A stretch of 64,000 bases of DNA from positions 1 to 64,000 of the forward strand of contig JAEPRB010000060.1 in the NCBI GenBank assembly GCA_016758965.1. The letters are read 5' to 3'. A program made the translations under genes and the position numbers. Positions 27,190-40,475 of this stretch are shown piece by piece (the stretch's first letter is position 1; every line of letters begins with the position of its first letter). This stretch comes from Circinella minor (lineage: Eukaryota; Mucoromycota; Mucoromycetes; Mucorales; Lichtheimiaceae). A model generated the notes under the pieces. The model searched no databases. It saw only the letters and a program-made list of their open reading frames with translations, and had not been told where the DNA came from.

Positions 27190-27581
27190 AATAATGGGTT
27201 CATGGAAGTTGTAAAAAAAAAAAGAGAAAAAAAAAAAAAAAAAAGTTATTACTATCTAAAAAGGCATTTTTTTTTTATGCCCAGCAAAGAAAACTTGCTT
27301 CAGCCAAGAGTTTTTTAATGATAAGAAAAAGAATTTCCTTTCTGCATAAATCATTTTTAGCTTTATTTAATTTAGTCTCAAGTTTAATAACCATGGAAAA
27401 TATATATTTTATTACTATGGTAACCCAAAGTGTTCATAATAAAAACTCTTTTCTATTTATTCAATAATCCCGTATCATATCTCCTCACATTGATGTCAAG
27501 CAAGTACTATAAATAAATACCGTTAGACAGTATTTTACTATTATGCATCTAACTCTTTTACTTTAATACTATAATAAATAA

Positions 27582-27639
<58 letters not shown>

Positions 27640-27657
27640 TAAAAAAACAAATGTCCC

Positions 27658-27729
<72 letters not shown>

Positions 27730-28020
27730 ATATTAGTATATGATAAAAAAACCAAGATGCCCTTTTCTTTTTCTCTCATCAGTTTTAAAATAATTTGTCT
27801 TTTTTTTTCGGTCTCCCCCAACTAACCCGGAGAATTAGTATTTCTTTTTTTGTCCTTTAAAGGAATAAGCATTTAATGGAGTTAATTTTCCCATTGGCTA
27901 AATAAGTACTTTATTTTTCTAGATTGTGTATTTACACACGAAAACATTTTTAAAATTCGGTTCTTTTCCTTTTATTTTATTTTTTTCATTTTTTAATTAT
28001 TTAATAACAATAAATAATAA
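27190..28020. other. Divergent promoter region with giant T tracts
   Basis: 831 nt between the Nhx1 gene (-) and a small plus-strand gene. It contains T runs of 52 (27586-27637), 25 (27658-27682) and 39 (27689-27727), the densest homopolymer block of the window. Such tracts can exclude nucleosomes, but they also stall sequencing, so exact lengths are doubtful. Confidence 0.6.
27586..27727. repeat. Poly(T) cluster: T52, T25, T39
   Basis: Three near-contiguous T homopolymers interrupted only by short AT-rich segments. Lengths are counted directly from the sequence. Confidence 0.9.
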
Positions 28021-28431
28021 ATGGTATCATATCCAGGAGGTGGTCCTCCACCAAGTACACAATCTTTTTCTTCTCATCCACAATCACAATCACAATCATT
28101 ACAATATATGGATAATGTAATGTCACGTTTTGGTCATCATATGTCAGCAAATGAAAGAAGTTCATTTTCACAATCAATGGTACCAACACTCCAAAGTAGT
28201 GCACCTGCTGGAACTCTTCAAGCACAATATATGGGAACAATGACAGCTGGTTTGTCAATGCCCACAGTTCATAACAGTACTTCAAATAATACAAATACTG
28301 TAAATACATTTAATACTACTACTACAACAACAACAACAACAACAACTACTTGTACACCTATCATAAACGAAAATAACAACAAATCATTATCATCATCATC
28401 ACAAATGGATCTTGACAATAAAACTCAATGA
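28021..28431 (+). CDS. Small S/T/Q-rich hypothetical protein
   Basis: Single exon, 136 residues, from the ATG that follows a T-rich leader to TGA at 28429-28431. The first 90 residues are moderately complex (PGGGPPPSTQSF, MDNVMSRFGHHMSANERS, MVPTLQSSAPAGTLQAQYMG). The rest is Thr/Asn/Ser low complexity with a run of twelve Thr. No domain is recognised. Unlike neighbouring spurious frames it has varied codon content and methionine-rich non-repetitive stretches, so it looks coding. It could be a disordered regulator or part of a transcription factor; no function is proposed. It diverges from Nhx1. Confidence 0.5.
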   Translation: MVSYPGGGPPPSTQSFSSHPQSQSQSLQYMDNVMSRFGHHMSANERSSFSQSMVPTLQSSAPAGTLQAQYMGTMTAGLSMPTVHNSTSNNTNTVNTFNTTTTTTTTTTTTCTPIINENNNKSLSSSSQMDLDNKTQ

Positions 28432-29022
28432 TATATATATATATATATTAAAATCAGAAATTATTCCCCCCACATGCACACATACATCATACACCTTTTT
28501 CTTTTTAATTTTCAAAAAAGATTATAGTATAATATATTATCATTGTTTTTTTTTTCTTTTCGAAAAGTGACACAATAACCCTCCTCAATTCGGATTTTCG
28601 TATCTAGTCCGATCAACCCCTAAAAAAAAAGAAAGATGTGAATAAAAAGGGACAAGGGTGTTTACGGAAATATCAATCAAATCAGCCACAAAAAGAATAA
28701 TAATAATAATAAAAAAAAAAAGAAACCATGAGATAACATAAAACATCCATTTTAACATAAAAGTGTGAAACGATGTACAATTATTTATTCTTTATCGATT
28801 GCACAATTTCCCTTTATAAATATTTTTGACAACTTTTTTTTTAACATGGTTTTTTTTTTTTTTTTTAAAAAAACAACAAACAATAACTTTAACTCCGAAA
28901 AAGAAACTGGTTGATAGCGTAATCAAAATAATGTGGGAGAAAAAAAAAGGGGGGGGGAGAGAGAGAAGGAAAGTTGTACATATTTTTTGAATTCTTATCG
29001 TTTATGTTATCCTATAATATAG

Positions 29023-29060
<38 letters not shown>

Positions 29061-29356
29061 TCAGAAGTAAAAGTGATGTATGATGATGTCGCCCAATAAA
29101 AAAATTAGTCAATATAAACTTTTCACATCTGAATCATTATTATCCATTTATGAACATGACTTAACACTATGTCAATATAAACATATATAAACAAGTTTCC
29201 TTATAAAAGGAGTCATATTTTAAGCCGATAGTGTTATCATTACTATTTGAATATGTTACTAGGTTATATTATATATAAAAAGAGAAGCATGGAATACAAT
29301 TAAATACAGTTAAACTAATATTTTAAATCAACAAATTATTATTAATAAAAGTGTTA
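28432..29356. other. Spacer, no gene seen
   Basis: 925 nt of AT-rich sequence between the convergent 3' ends of the small plus-strand gene and the minus-strand PAS-like gene. It holds an (AT)n tract near 29025-29054 and several homopolymers. Confidence 0.6.
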
Positions 29357-30049
29357 TCAACTATCTTTTTTTGATTTTGATAATAACATTATTATATGAC
29401 GTAAAAGAAGTTTTATAGGGAAAAGATAATAACTATAATGGAATATCACTTGTAGTAACACCAAACTTGCCACCATTATTTCGCGTGCTAAATTAAGCAC
29501 AACAGGTTGTCGATTGGTGTTATTATTACTATTATTACTGTCTCTATCATGTATTGTTGTAGTAATAGTTTTGCTGTTGCTGTTGTTGTTGTATTTTAAA
29601 ATGTCATTGGGATAATAATACAAAACACATAAATATAAAGAATGAGATTCATGAACAGTTAAATGAATAGTTGTATCATAACTAGATGATGATGTACTAC
29701 AAGAAGAATCAAGGGTACAATGAATATCTGATATAGAAATAGCCATGCCAGTTTTGGATGCTTCACAAAGTCCCGCGCAAAGTCGATGTACATGATCAGG
29801 ATGTACAAATCGCATAATAGGATATCCATTCCATTTTAAAAATGGACACTCTTCACATTGACAATATACATGGTCAGTCATACCATAAGATGTAAGTCTT
29901 AATACAATTCTAGTTGCTAATTGTTGTTCTTGTTCTTGTTTTATTGGATTAATAGTAGTATATTGTTGTTGATGATGTGGATTTGATGATGATGAAACTG
30001 TGGTACTCGTTGGTATTGATGATGATGATGATACAAATGCTTTGATCAT
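29357..30049 (-). CDS. Possible PAS-like domain protein
   Basis: A 230-residue frame starting MIKAFVSSSS; the frame is also open further upstream to about 30118. After an S/T/Q-rich N-terminus, residues about 45-115 look like a PAS fold: IVLRLTSYGMTDHVYCQCEE, then the PAS-typical GYPIMRFVHPDHVHRLCAG, then an alternating hydrophobic strand segment ending SLYLCVLYYYPND. An N-rich stretch follows. The last 35 residues are very hydrophobic and may be intron read-through or a genuine membrane tail. The domain call rests on pattern only, and the true 3' boundary is uncertain. A light- or redox-sensing role would be speculation. Confidence 0.45.
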   Translation of the reverse strand: MIKAFVSSSSSIPTSTTVSSSSNPHHQQQYTTINPIKQEQEQQLATRIVLRLTSYGMTDHVYCQCEECPFLKWNGYPIMRFVHPDHVHRLCAGLCEASKTGMAISISDIHCTLDSSCSTSSSSYDTTIHLTVHESHSLYLCVLYYYPNDILKYNNNSNSKTITTTIHDRDSNNSNNNTNRQPVVLNLAREIMVASLVLLQVIFHYSYYLFPIKLLLRHIIMLLSKSKKDS

Positions 30050-30736
30050 ATTTTGATATGAGTTATATACAAAAAAAATAAAATTGGGGGAATAAAAGGC
30101 AATAAACAAGAATAACAAAAACGATATGTATATATATATGTATACATTTACTCCCTCATTTTCTTATATGTATACATGTAAAGTAAACCTCCTTGAATAT
30201 ATCTTAATTTACTTTATTTTGTGTTTTTTTCTCCTTGTTTTCCTGAGAGTGGCGTTAAAGGTTTAGTTTTGGAAAAAAAAAAAAAAAAGATTGGGGAAGA
30301 ATGTCTGTTCTTTTGTAACACAATCTGGTTTTTTTTTTCCATGGAAAAGAAATTTAAATTTTTTATATATATAATTCGGAACCCAAAGAATTATAGTTTA
30401 ATACTATATATTTATTGTATTATTATTATTATAAAAAAAAAAAAGAAAAAGGACAAAAAAAGAATATACAAATTATATATGTTGAAGAGAAAAGAGAGAG
30501 TATGTGTGTGTGTGTATATATATGTGCATGTGTGTATAACAAAAATAAAATAAAATACACAAAAAAGTTTAGATACAATAGATTTTACAAATGAACAAGG
30601 TCAGAAAAAAAAGAAAAAAAAAGAAAGCAAGTGTAGAAAAGGGAATATATACAGTGTTAAAGAAAAAAAAAAGAAAAAAAAAACGATGTGTGAAATGGGT
30701 TGAATATATACAATTGTTTTTTTTTCTTCTTCTTCT
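30050..30736. other. Spacer with GT/AT microsatellite
   Basis: Lies between two minus-strand genes and should contain the promoter of the PAS-like gene. A mixed TG/TA tract lies near 30500-30536. It is otherwise A-rich, with no coding signal. Confidence 0.5.
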
Positions 30737-31370
30737 TTACATTGATTGTTGTTGTTGTTGTTGTTGTTCCATTACATGTTCAATAAGATCCATTTCAAGT
30801 AATCGACCATGTAACGCAAGATAATCTTTAATAGCTTCGACATTAACAAATAGATCGTATTTAATTAATCCAAGAAAGCTACGTTCCATAAGATTTATAT
30901 CTTTGGGTGTATACACATGATCAGTCATTTCCGCTACAGCCTGACTCGTCAGGGCTGATCCGGCTTCAGCCATAAATTTTGAAGCTGTTAATATTGCTGC
31001 AAGAAATAATCGGTAAGGAGTATCGAGATCACCACGAGCATGACGAGGTAAACTCGTTTTAAGTCGTTGAAGATAAATTAATGAAACTAAACATATACAA
31101 GGTGGTAATTGTGATCGTTTAAATAAGTTGGCAATAAATTCGTCTAATGGTGGTAACATAGTAACTGTAGGTCGTTGTTTTGCTTTCTTGGAACAGGGTA
31201 ATACTGATGTAGCTGTACTAGTTGTAAAGGCTAAAAAAAAACACAGGAATGGTTTTAGTTTATCTTCTCCACTCGAAAAAAAAAATTATTTAAATTTTTT
31301 TTTTTTGATCTTTACATAAAAGAGCCTCTGGACTTCGTGAACATACTGTTGCTGTAGTAGGGCTTTCCAT
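30737..31370 (-). CDS. Pcl-type (Pho85-partner) cyclin
   Basis: Two exons, 31370-31316 and 31230-30737, 182 residues. The cyclin box covers most of the protein: LPPLDEFIANLFKRSQ, LVSLIYLQRLKTSLPRHARG, YRLFLAAILTASKFM and INLMERSFLGLIKYDLFVN. The spacing and the LPP-start, RLK and NLMER motifs match Pcl1/Pcl2-type cyclins that activate the Pho85/CDK5-like kinase in G1 and polarity control. The usual helix-alpha-3 region reads FMAEAGSALTSQAVAEMT. A poly-Q run and SM close the protein. The short first exon starts MESPTTATV. Which Pcl subgroup it belongs to cannot be settled from sequence alone. Confidence 0.85.
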
Positions 31371-34300
31371 GGTTATATATATGTATATAAAGATCAGAGA
31401 GAGAGAGAGGAGGGGGATAAAGAGAAAAAGTGGGGTTATAATATAATTGGAATAAAATTATATGTTTAGTGGAAGAGAAAGAGAAAAAAAAAATCTAGAG
31501 AAAAATCTAGAGAAAAAGAATATAATTAGTTGATTGGCAATGCAGGGGAGAGAGGGGGGGTGTTATATATAAGAAAAAAAAATATATAAAAAAAAAAAAG
31601 CGGGGAAAAAAAAAAAAAAAAGAAAAAAAGTCAAGGTGTTTTATATAGGGGTCCTGTCAATGATAATTCTGATATCCACCAATCAAATATACCCCGCTTA
31701 TCGTTGTAGCCGGAGAGTTTAAGAGAGGGTAACGATCACCCGTCCATTTAGCTTCAATGATATACCATAATAAGATATTGATGACCATGGATTTACTTAA
31801 ACGACAACAACCCCAAACTAGTTAGAAATTTCGGAAGATCCGGTTGGAATTGATAACAAATCTTTCTTTCTATGATTATTACATGTATTATAATAATAGT
31901 TGATATAACAACTTTTGCAACTAAAAAAAAAAAAAATCATAAAAATACTTTTTTTTCAACCAATTCCATCTCCTCTTTTTTTTTGCAAAAAAAAAAAAAA
32001 AAAAAAATTCCTTTTCTGGTAAATATCAAAAGTAAAATAAAATTCATAAACCCTTAACCGCATTCGTCTTTGTTGTTTTCTTTTTTGTTGTTGTTGTTGT
32101 GTCATGCGGCACATCTTTTTTACAAATAAAGAAATTAATAAATAATTCTTTTTTTTTTCATATAAAGAAATAGAATTGTGTTAATTTTCTTTATGAAATG
32201 GGATTTTATTTGTTTATATAATATGGTGGTTATTTAGTGAAACCCTTATTTTTTTTAAAAAAGAAATAGAAATCATTGATCAAGTGGAATTAAAAAAAAA
32301 AAAAGCTTATTATATAAAAATGAGTCTAAAGGGCTTTTTTCTTTGTTTGGGTTTTTTCGAAAAGATTCCCTTTGAGCCCTTTTTTTTTTTATACATTTTT
32401 AATCCTCCGCAGTACTATTTTTGGGAGTGAACCAACCAAACTTTTTTTTCTTGTTTGGTAGCGGACAAAAAAAATGATGTCTACATTTCCAATCAAAAAC
32501 AAAAAGTTAAGAGATAAAATAAGAGAATACATGTGTGTGTGTGTGAGAGAGAAATATTTTTAATATGATTGTAAATATAACTATGACTCTATATATAATG
32601 TTTGGTGTGTGAAATGAAAATTTTTTTTATCTTGGCACTACTGTTGTTGACAGTCTTAATTATAAAAATTATTTTTGGGAAAATCTTATGATTTATTGAT
32701 GCATTCAAATGTTAAAAAGTGATTATTATTTTAACTCATGATTATATATTCTATCTAAAATCGACTGGATAATATCCAACATTCAGTTAATTGTTTTTAT
32801 CATAGAACCATGTGTCAGTCTAAAATAAAATATATTTATCCACTAAACATTTTGAATTATTATCGTATTGATTTGCTTTTCTTTTATTAATTAATATTGT
32901 GATTAATTGTTGTGTTTTTCTTTTTATTTATTTACTTGATAAACATATAATAATTATATGACAGTAAATTGATGTCGCCAGCCAAGTTGATTAATGAACT
33001 TAATACCATCTAAAGTAGGTACTATATTCCTTTTACGATATCTACTCTTTCCGCGCATAATAGAATTTTTTTTTTCATCATCCGGCATAGTTTCTGAAAA
33101 GGAAATATCCACCTGGTACTAATTTTTTAAGGAAATCTACACAACTTCAACTAAAAATGTAATTCGTTCTACTATATGTTGATAAATTTTTATTATAAAA
33201 AAATATAGACTGATTTTTATATAATCTAAAAGTTTATTTATTGCTTAGTAACAAAGATTAAATTATTTAATAGCTATTATTCTATATATTTTTTATATCA
33301 TTAAAGAGTTTATTAAACTAGACTCAACTTGCTATATAATACATATAAAAAAAAATTTTAAGAACGAAAGAAGAATGCAAGTCGTGGGAAAAAAAATAGC
33401 AATACACTTTGGATAACAGTACCGCTTTCTAGATTATAACCACAACTAAAAAAGATTATTTGACTGAGATTGATCGAAATTAGTCCATAATATATATATA
33501 TATATACTTGACAATTATAAAGCCATATTATTAAAAACAAATGATCGCATAACTTTAACTCGTGGGAAAAATGGAAAAAAAAAAGTTGTAAACATGAGCT
33601 CAGCGATCTTTTCTTCCAGAGTAATGGATGAATTGTGTTTGCATAAATTTATTATAATACGTAATAATGGAGAAAACTTTATAAAAATATATTATTCTTC
33701 TGATCATGCACAAATTGATTCCAATAAGTGAATTTTGTAATAGTACGTAATTAGTACATAATTTATTAAAAAGACATACATATTCAGCAAAAACAGATAT
33801 GATAGACTTTCTCCCACTATCTTTTTTTCTTTATTGAACTACTTTTCTAGACAACAAAAAATAAATATTACGTAGAGTTAATCACTTTTTGTTAGAGGTT
33901 TTTACGTTTACCAAATGTAAATAAAACTCGTTATTGGCGATAAATAGTAAGTAGTCTAATAGTACGTAGTAGTTAGTCCTTTATTCCATAACAACGTCAC
34001 TGAAACCTTATTTAGTATATTATTTAAATTATGATTTCTTCATCGTATGTTAGAAAATATTGTTTATGCAAAGGTACATTTGCCAGAATCCTTATATAGA
34101 CACTGTTTTTAAAGTCAGTGATTGAATAAAATGGCATTTCTATTGTTCATCTTTATTTTTCACCCCACTCATATTATACACTTTTCTTCTTTATAAATCT
34201 ATTATGTTAATAAAAGATGATTTTATGACAATTTATTTACAACTCTTTTTCGGCTATATACTTATCACTGACTTCATATTTAGAGCAAAGTGGAGTGGTC

Positions 34301-35084
34301 AAGTTAAAACAGGGACAATATATGAATTTTGTACATTTGATGCAGAGGACAAGAAGGTCGTAAGCCAGAATCAATGTCACGACAGCACTTTTAATTGCCG
34401 TCGATCAAAATCACCATAAAGATTGATTTTTCAGTCGAATTTAACAATAGATCGTTCGATATCGAGTCGTCCTAAGGTAATATAAGAATGCTTTAAAATG
34501 TATGGTAATTCAATGACATGATTCAAATACAAAGTACGTGATAAAAAAAAAAGCACACGGTCTAACATGCCTTTTGTTTCGAGACACATATGATATTGTG
34601 AGTGTGACTTGAATTACATTTATGAGAGGAGGGGAATTACACAACTTTTAGAGGAATCCATGCGAAAATATCATTGCTCGAATGTTATATCATAAAGCAT
34701 GAATGCTGACGAGCGATGATCAAACCACCCTTATCAGATATAGTCATAGAAGATTAAACAATATTTTACGGGTTAAACATTGTATAGGGGACGATGACTG
34801 TATTACAAATTTTGTTAAATTGAATGTAAAATCAAGAAATATATATATTTTGCTATCTAACTTTATTTAGATCCGGCGTTGTAATATGTTATCTATTAAT
34901 TAAAGTTGTATTTTTATTTTTCTTCTTTGAGTTAGATGTATATATTACTCATCACATACTTAAAATTAGGCAAAAAAAAAAAAAAAAACAAGCTGTACTG
35001 GTATATACCTTTATTTATAGATTGGTTTATATAAATTTACAGGTTGTTTGAAAAAGAACGTTATTAGGCGACTGACGGTAAACA
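31371..35084. other. 3.7-kb gene-poor stretch
   Basis: Between the cyclin start and the MATE stop. It contains homopolymers and GA/GT tracts (near 31399-31412 and 32530-32553). Short frames (for example 34204-34419) have no recognisable motif. The repeated words TAGTACGTA/TAGTACATA occur near 33741-33760 and 33958-33970. A hairpin near 34667-34727 is noted under findings. It presumably includes the cyclin promoter on its left edge. Confidence 0.55.
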
Positions 35085-37383
35085 TTATTCGTTGAAGACT
35101 TTTGAATTATTATTATTACTATTATAACTAGTCACGATTGTAGCAGTTACACAAGGTAAATCCGGTGTTAATTCTTGAGTACCTATGCGTTGACTACTTC
35201 GTCGGCATTCTGCTTCCCAGTCAATTACAAAAAATAATAAAACACCTTCACCAACGCATTTTATAAAACCAGCCATGGCTACACCGGACCAAACACCGAT
35301 TAATCCCCAATCATAACTATATGTCATCCATAACCCAAATGGTAAACCAACAGCATAATAAGAAGAAATATTGAATGCAGCAACAACAGGTTGTTTGCCT
35401 AGTGCGTTCAGTGTAGCCGAAAATACAGCACTTAGACCCTATATAATTTGTATATAAATTCTTGTTTTTATTAGTACATATCCGAATCATTTTGTATACC
35501 ATAGTAACATGAATCAAGTGTAGTACATAAAAAAAAAAAGAGTATATAGTAATAAACAATACCGTAAAAATATGCGATAGAACAGCGACGGGCATTAAAT
35601 GTTCTGCTGCTTGAACGACTTCATTATCAATAGAAAAGTAGGAAGCAATTTGATGTTTAAAAAAATACATTAATGATGCATTGAATAAAATGGCAATGCA
35701 CCCGATAACTAGTGATATATTAAAACATGTCTGAATTTTTAAAGGTCTATTTGCACCAGCATGGTGACCAACACGAACAGCAACAGCATTGGATAATGCG
35801 CTAAAATAGCAAGAAATAAAATTAGTACGTACGTACGTAGATGTCATTATTCTAATTCAATTTATCTCATACTTTGTTTAGAAACTTACGAGGGAATCAT
35901 TAAAAGTAAAGAATTAACTGAGAGAATAATTGATTGGCCTGCTAAGCTAGTTTTCCCCAGCGCACCTGTGATTTATATTATTACAAATAAGTAACATTAC
36001 GCCGTTTATTACTGTAATGTATAATATCTCCGTTGTCTGTAAGACTTACCTGTTAGAAGTGCACATACCTCGAACGCCCATTCGCTTGAAACACTGACCA
36101 TTCCTGGAATACCTATTATTGACATAGATGAATGTTGATGTTGATGTTAATTTTTTTTTTTACTTGTTTTGATTAAAAGAATAATTATACTTTGTCATTA
36201 ACATTCTATACAAGAATAAAACTTACCGAGTTTCAAAAATGGTTCCCAATTACGAAATGCTTGTGTACGCCAACCAGGCCAATAATCACTCCAAAATTTA
36301 GTACCAAATGATAAAAATAAGATATAGATAGCCAAAATGGCAGCATGAAAAAATACAAAATGAAAAGCAGCACCAATGTATCCTAGATCAAGTACTCGAA
36401 GAAATAATAAATTGGACAAAAAATTAAATGGAAAAATGACTAAAATCATCATCATTGTAACCCTCATATGACCTGTTGTAAAAAAAAATAAAACATGATT
36501 TTTTTTTAGAAAATCAAATACTTTACATATGTTGTATAATGCCAATCATTTCGGAAGTGTACTCTTTTTTTTTTTTTCATTTGCTGTTGAGTTTTCTTTT
36601 CTTCTATATAATAAGTATATATTCATACCGAGGCTCTGTAAAAATTTGCGAATAGCTGTTGATATAAATACTGGATAAACAAGGGGCATGATTATAAAAA
36701 TATAAGTCTGTGTAAGGTGTGCCAGGTGTTGCTCTTGTCCCATGATATTGATAAGAATAGGCTCAGTATATATCCTTGTATAAAAAAAATTGATTAATTC
36801 AAAAATGATACTTGCTATTGCTAACTGTCGTTTATTGTTATAAGATTTTTAAAGTATTGCTTATTGCATAATAACTCTATTTTTTAATATAAAAGATTTA
36901 TTTTTACTTACCAGAGAAACCATATAGGTAATGCAAGAAATCCCATTATAACAATACCACGTTGTAAAATAATACCTAAAGTTTTTGGATCACTTGCACC
37001 TGTAAACGCCTGAGAAACCAGGGTATCGATGGCTACATGAATAGAAAGTTGGTCACATTACTATGGTAATGTATTCCGTCCCCTTTCGTAGGTATAATAA
37101 ATACTTTTCTTATCATTTCCTTTGGCAAATTTTTTTTTTTTTTGTTTTTTGGTATTTTATTTTCATACACTCATTTTTTATTTTTGTTAAAAAATTGAGA
37201 GAAAGGAAACGAGACAGTAAAGTGTAAAATTACTTACCAGTTAAAAGACCATTTCCAAAAGCCAACCCAGCGACAGTTGACCAAAGATTTCCCAGGCTTA
37301 CAACAGCCATTACTTTTTTTTAAAAAAAAATAATATATGTATGTATATATATCAGTTTCGTAGATAAACCAATGAGAAAAAAT

Positions 37384-37416
<33 letters not shown>

Positions 37417-37795
37417 GATGTGATGAATTTCATTATCTATCTCTACCTTCAGATCCTAGTCGTCCCAGAAACCAAATATCAACAAGACCCATTCCTTTGC
37501 CAACCACAAAAGTAATAAGTAGTGGCCAAGTATAATTTATAATTGCTACAGCTTCTTGTTTTATATCCTCAAAATAGGGATTTGGTTGTTTGGTAAGTTC
37601 ATTTAAATCAACAGCACTGTCATCCCGAGCAGGGGTAGGAGGAGTTCCTCCCCCTCCAGAAGATAGTGTTTTATTGTTATATTTATTATTTTTGGATAAT
37701 AGATGGGTAAACTCGTCATCGTCGTTTACACGTTGTTGCATAGTTAAAATGTAGCGTAGTCCCCAAGAATCAAGAAGTCGTGTCGGAATTTGCAT
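35085..37795 (-). CDS. MATE-family multidrug/toxin extrusion transporter
   Basis: Nine exons, 5' to 3': 37795-37447, 37312-37238, 37032-36912, 36774-36629, 36472-36227, 36112-36050, 35965-35890, 35800-35563 and 35438-35085, giving 555 residues. MATE landmarks are visible: WPLLITFVVGKGMGLVDIWF and LGSEG in helix 1-2, AVVSLGNLWSTVAGLAFGNG, AIDTLVSQAFTGASDPKTLG, WAFEVCALLTGALG, and ALSNAVAVRVGHHAGA in the second half. The length and about twelve hydrophobic segments fit the family, which exports cationic compounds by H+ or Na+ antiport. The cytosolic N-terminus is about 75 residues and has a LL motif. The fungal substrate is unknown. Confidence 0.95.
37386..37415. repeat. T30 homopolymer in MATE intron 1
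   Basis: A run of about 30 T within the intron 37313-37446. Length counted from sequence; real length uncertain. Confidence 0.85.
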
Positions 37796-40475
37796 ACAGG
37801 AAAGTTATGCAGAAATAAAACTGAAGCGACAAAAAAAAAAAAAAAAAAAAAAAAGTAAGAGCAAAGAAAGATGAGTAAAAAAATATGATTCCATTGTTCC
37901 CCAATATATATAATGTAATTCTTTTTTGTTTAATAGAGTCGCATTATTTACACTAAAAAAAAAAACGATCTGTCAACTTGTTTGAAAACAAAATGAGCAA
38001 GGAAAAAAAAAAACTTGAAACATATAAACAACCACTCCGCTTTGTATTTTTTTTCCCTGTATAAATATTATTTAAATTCAATACTGTTGATGCTATTGTT
38101 GGCTTATTATCTTTTTACTTTCGGTATTTTTAGCCCCTATTTAGATACTAAGAAAAAAGGATTAGACAGGAAAAAAAAAATTAAAACGCACCGGTGTTTC
38201 TTAATGACCAATTGATATTCCCAATCTATATTATCTAATGTAATAATAGGCAATAACTCCCCATTCAATAATGATCAGCACACCTCTGGGATCCTTCCTG
38301 TCTCGACTGTGCGGACCCTTGCGTATGACTAGCATATTTCTTTTTGTACCACTATGTCACTGCATACCAGAATTAATATTAATTGAAGGGGGTAGGACAA
38401 AAGCTACACTTGATACGAATGCTGTCGACTTCGAAACAACAATTGATTGTTTCCTTTTTTAAAAAAAAATAAACAAACATCTATGTTTTTTCTTTTACTT
38501 TTCATGATCTTCTTCAATAGAAAGTCGTTCTTTGGTATGTATAAAATATAGCTTTGACAGCTGCTTATCAAATTTTATTATTATGACACGATACATTATA
38601 TATTATGTACACTTGCACATACAGTTTACATGCTAAACCGCCTTGTTTTTTTTTCCATTCATGTGAATAGTATAAAAGTTGGAACTTTACTTAACCCATT
38701 GGGATTAAAGAAAGTGTTCATATTATTAGTTATCATCATTCATCATTGTCCCCCCTGTGATAAGAAACTTTTATTTTTCAATTTTTACAATGTGTCAATA
38801 AATCTGCTTTTATTTTCTCTGACTCTTTCCGTTTTATCTCATCTGAATAAATTATTATGTGAGAGAAAAGTACCTTTATTTTAATCTATAATCCTGGCGT
38901 TCAAGGTGGACGTACTACGATTAACATCAACAAATTGCTATTCGTAAACAAATCACTGTTTATAATGGATTATACGATACATATATACAGGATGTTTATA
39001 AAAACATAATTATCTAAATACAGTCCTATTTTGGAAAGAAAAAGGGTACAGTCATTTGTTGTTTTCATATTTTGCTGCCAAATAAATCAACTTTTGATTT
39101 TGTTATTTATTTACTAACTACACTAATTATTTGGAGCTGGTTTCGTTCTATAAATGAAACATTTGAGGTGAATATATATAAAAAAAAATAAGGTTGATAA
39201 ATAAGAGTGTATGGTCTTTTACATGAAGACACTATATCTAGAGATGCATTTCTGTCCAAAATAATAAAATAATTTTCTTAATGCTCCGTAACAGCAGTAG
39301 CGATAATAGTGATTCTCACGCCATTACTGTTTCATGTGATAAGTCAATTTAAATTAATAAGAACGAGATGAGCTCAGATAAACATACTTTTTTGTTGTTA
39401 GGATGCAACAACATAGTTTATAATTGAGCTCTAGTGTATAATGCTTTTGTTTCTATAGTGATATGAATACTATTATCCGTGATTAATTATGTATGTCAAA
39501 TAATAAGTAATATGACAACAATAATTATCTAAAACATTAATTATTATATGCAGGGTTCTTTACAAGTTATATAAACACGTGATATAAATCAACTCAATAA
39601 TGCAAAAAAAAAAAAAAAAAAACCTGTTACGATTTAAATAATAATAATATTTGCGGATGAAGATATTCTCCATCTTTTTATTTTATTTTACAGTACATAT
39701 ACTTATTTTGGGCAAGTTTCATGATAATTTTACAACCTTGTTTATTAATTAACACCTATTTGATTACAAAAAAAGTAAAAAGAAACGTATCTAGATAATA
39801 ACCTACTAGTACAGGGTTTCCGAAAACTAATGTCAGAATTCAATAAAAATCAATGTCGTTTAACAGCAAAATTAATGTCACATGCTTTAAAACTAAAGTT
39901 GTTTGCCTCGAAATCCACAGTTTGATCAATAAAAAGGTCATGGATTGTAAAAATAACTTTATAATACTGTAAATATAATCATTAAATTCTTGGTAGCTTT
40001 CTTGCTCAACTTCAGTACAGAATTACAATAATATAATCTGCTGGTATACTTTATCAAGTTTATTGGTATTTGCTTGGCTTTTATTTTCATCCGCCACAAT
40101 TCCCTTTCATCAAAATTCGTGAATTGTTCTTGTTATGTTAAATTAGTTATAAGCCTCGATTTTAAGTATTAAGTTTTACAGACTCCAGCAAATTTTATTT
40201 AAGATTATTAACATAAATTTATTACAATACTAATATCGAATTGGTCAATTTCGACTACGATCCTTTGTCAGGTCTGTCAAACCGATTAAATCAGTTAGAT
40301 TTTACTGATGGTCGTTGTTTCTGTTGCATAGCAGTTGGTACGTATATCTGATTTCTGCAAAAATTCCAAAAGACATAAAGCAAACGAGTAGCAAGGTATT
40401 CAAATTCTTAAGATTTGTAAAAATCGGAATCTGTGCCAAGGATAAAGGAAATTCATGATGGCCGATCTCATACAT
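37796..40475. other. Gene-poor stretch upstream of MATE gene
   Basis: About 2.7 kb. The proximal part must hold the MATE promoter. Composition is less homopolymeric than elsewhere. A more GC-balanced patch at 38270-38450 carries a 63-residue frame with no recognised motif. No gene, tRNA or complete transposon can be supported. Confidence 0.5.

Noticed and set aside
30591..30824. K-rich then C-rich plus-strand frame
   Set aside because: Formed by A and TGT/CAA homopolymeric repeats and overlapping the cyclin 3' end on the other strand.
34204..34419. 71-residue frame with a more balanced C-terminal half
   Set aside because: Only the second half looks non-random and no family is recognised; not supported as a gene.
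38271..38462. 63-residue frame in a GC-balanced patch
   Set aside because: No recognisable domain, and no splice context or neighbouring coding blocks to extend it.
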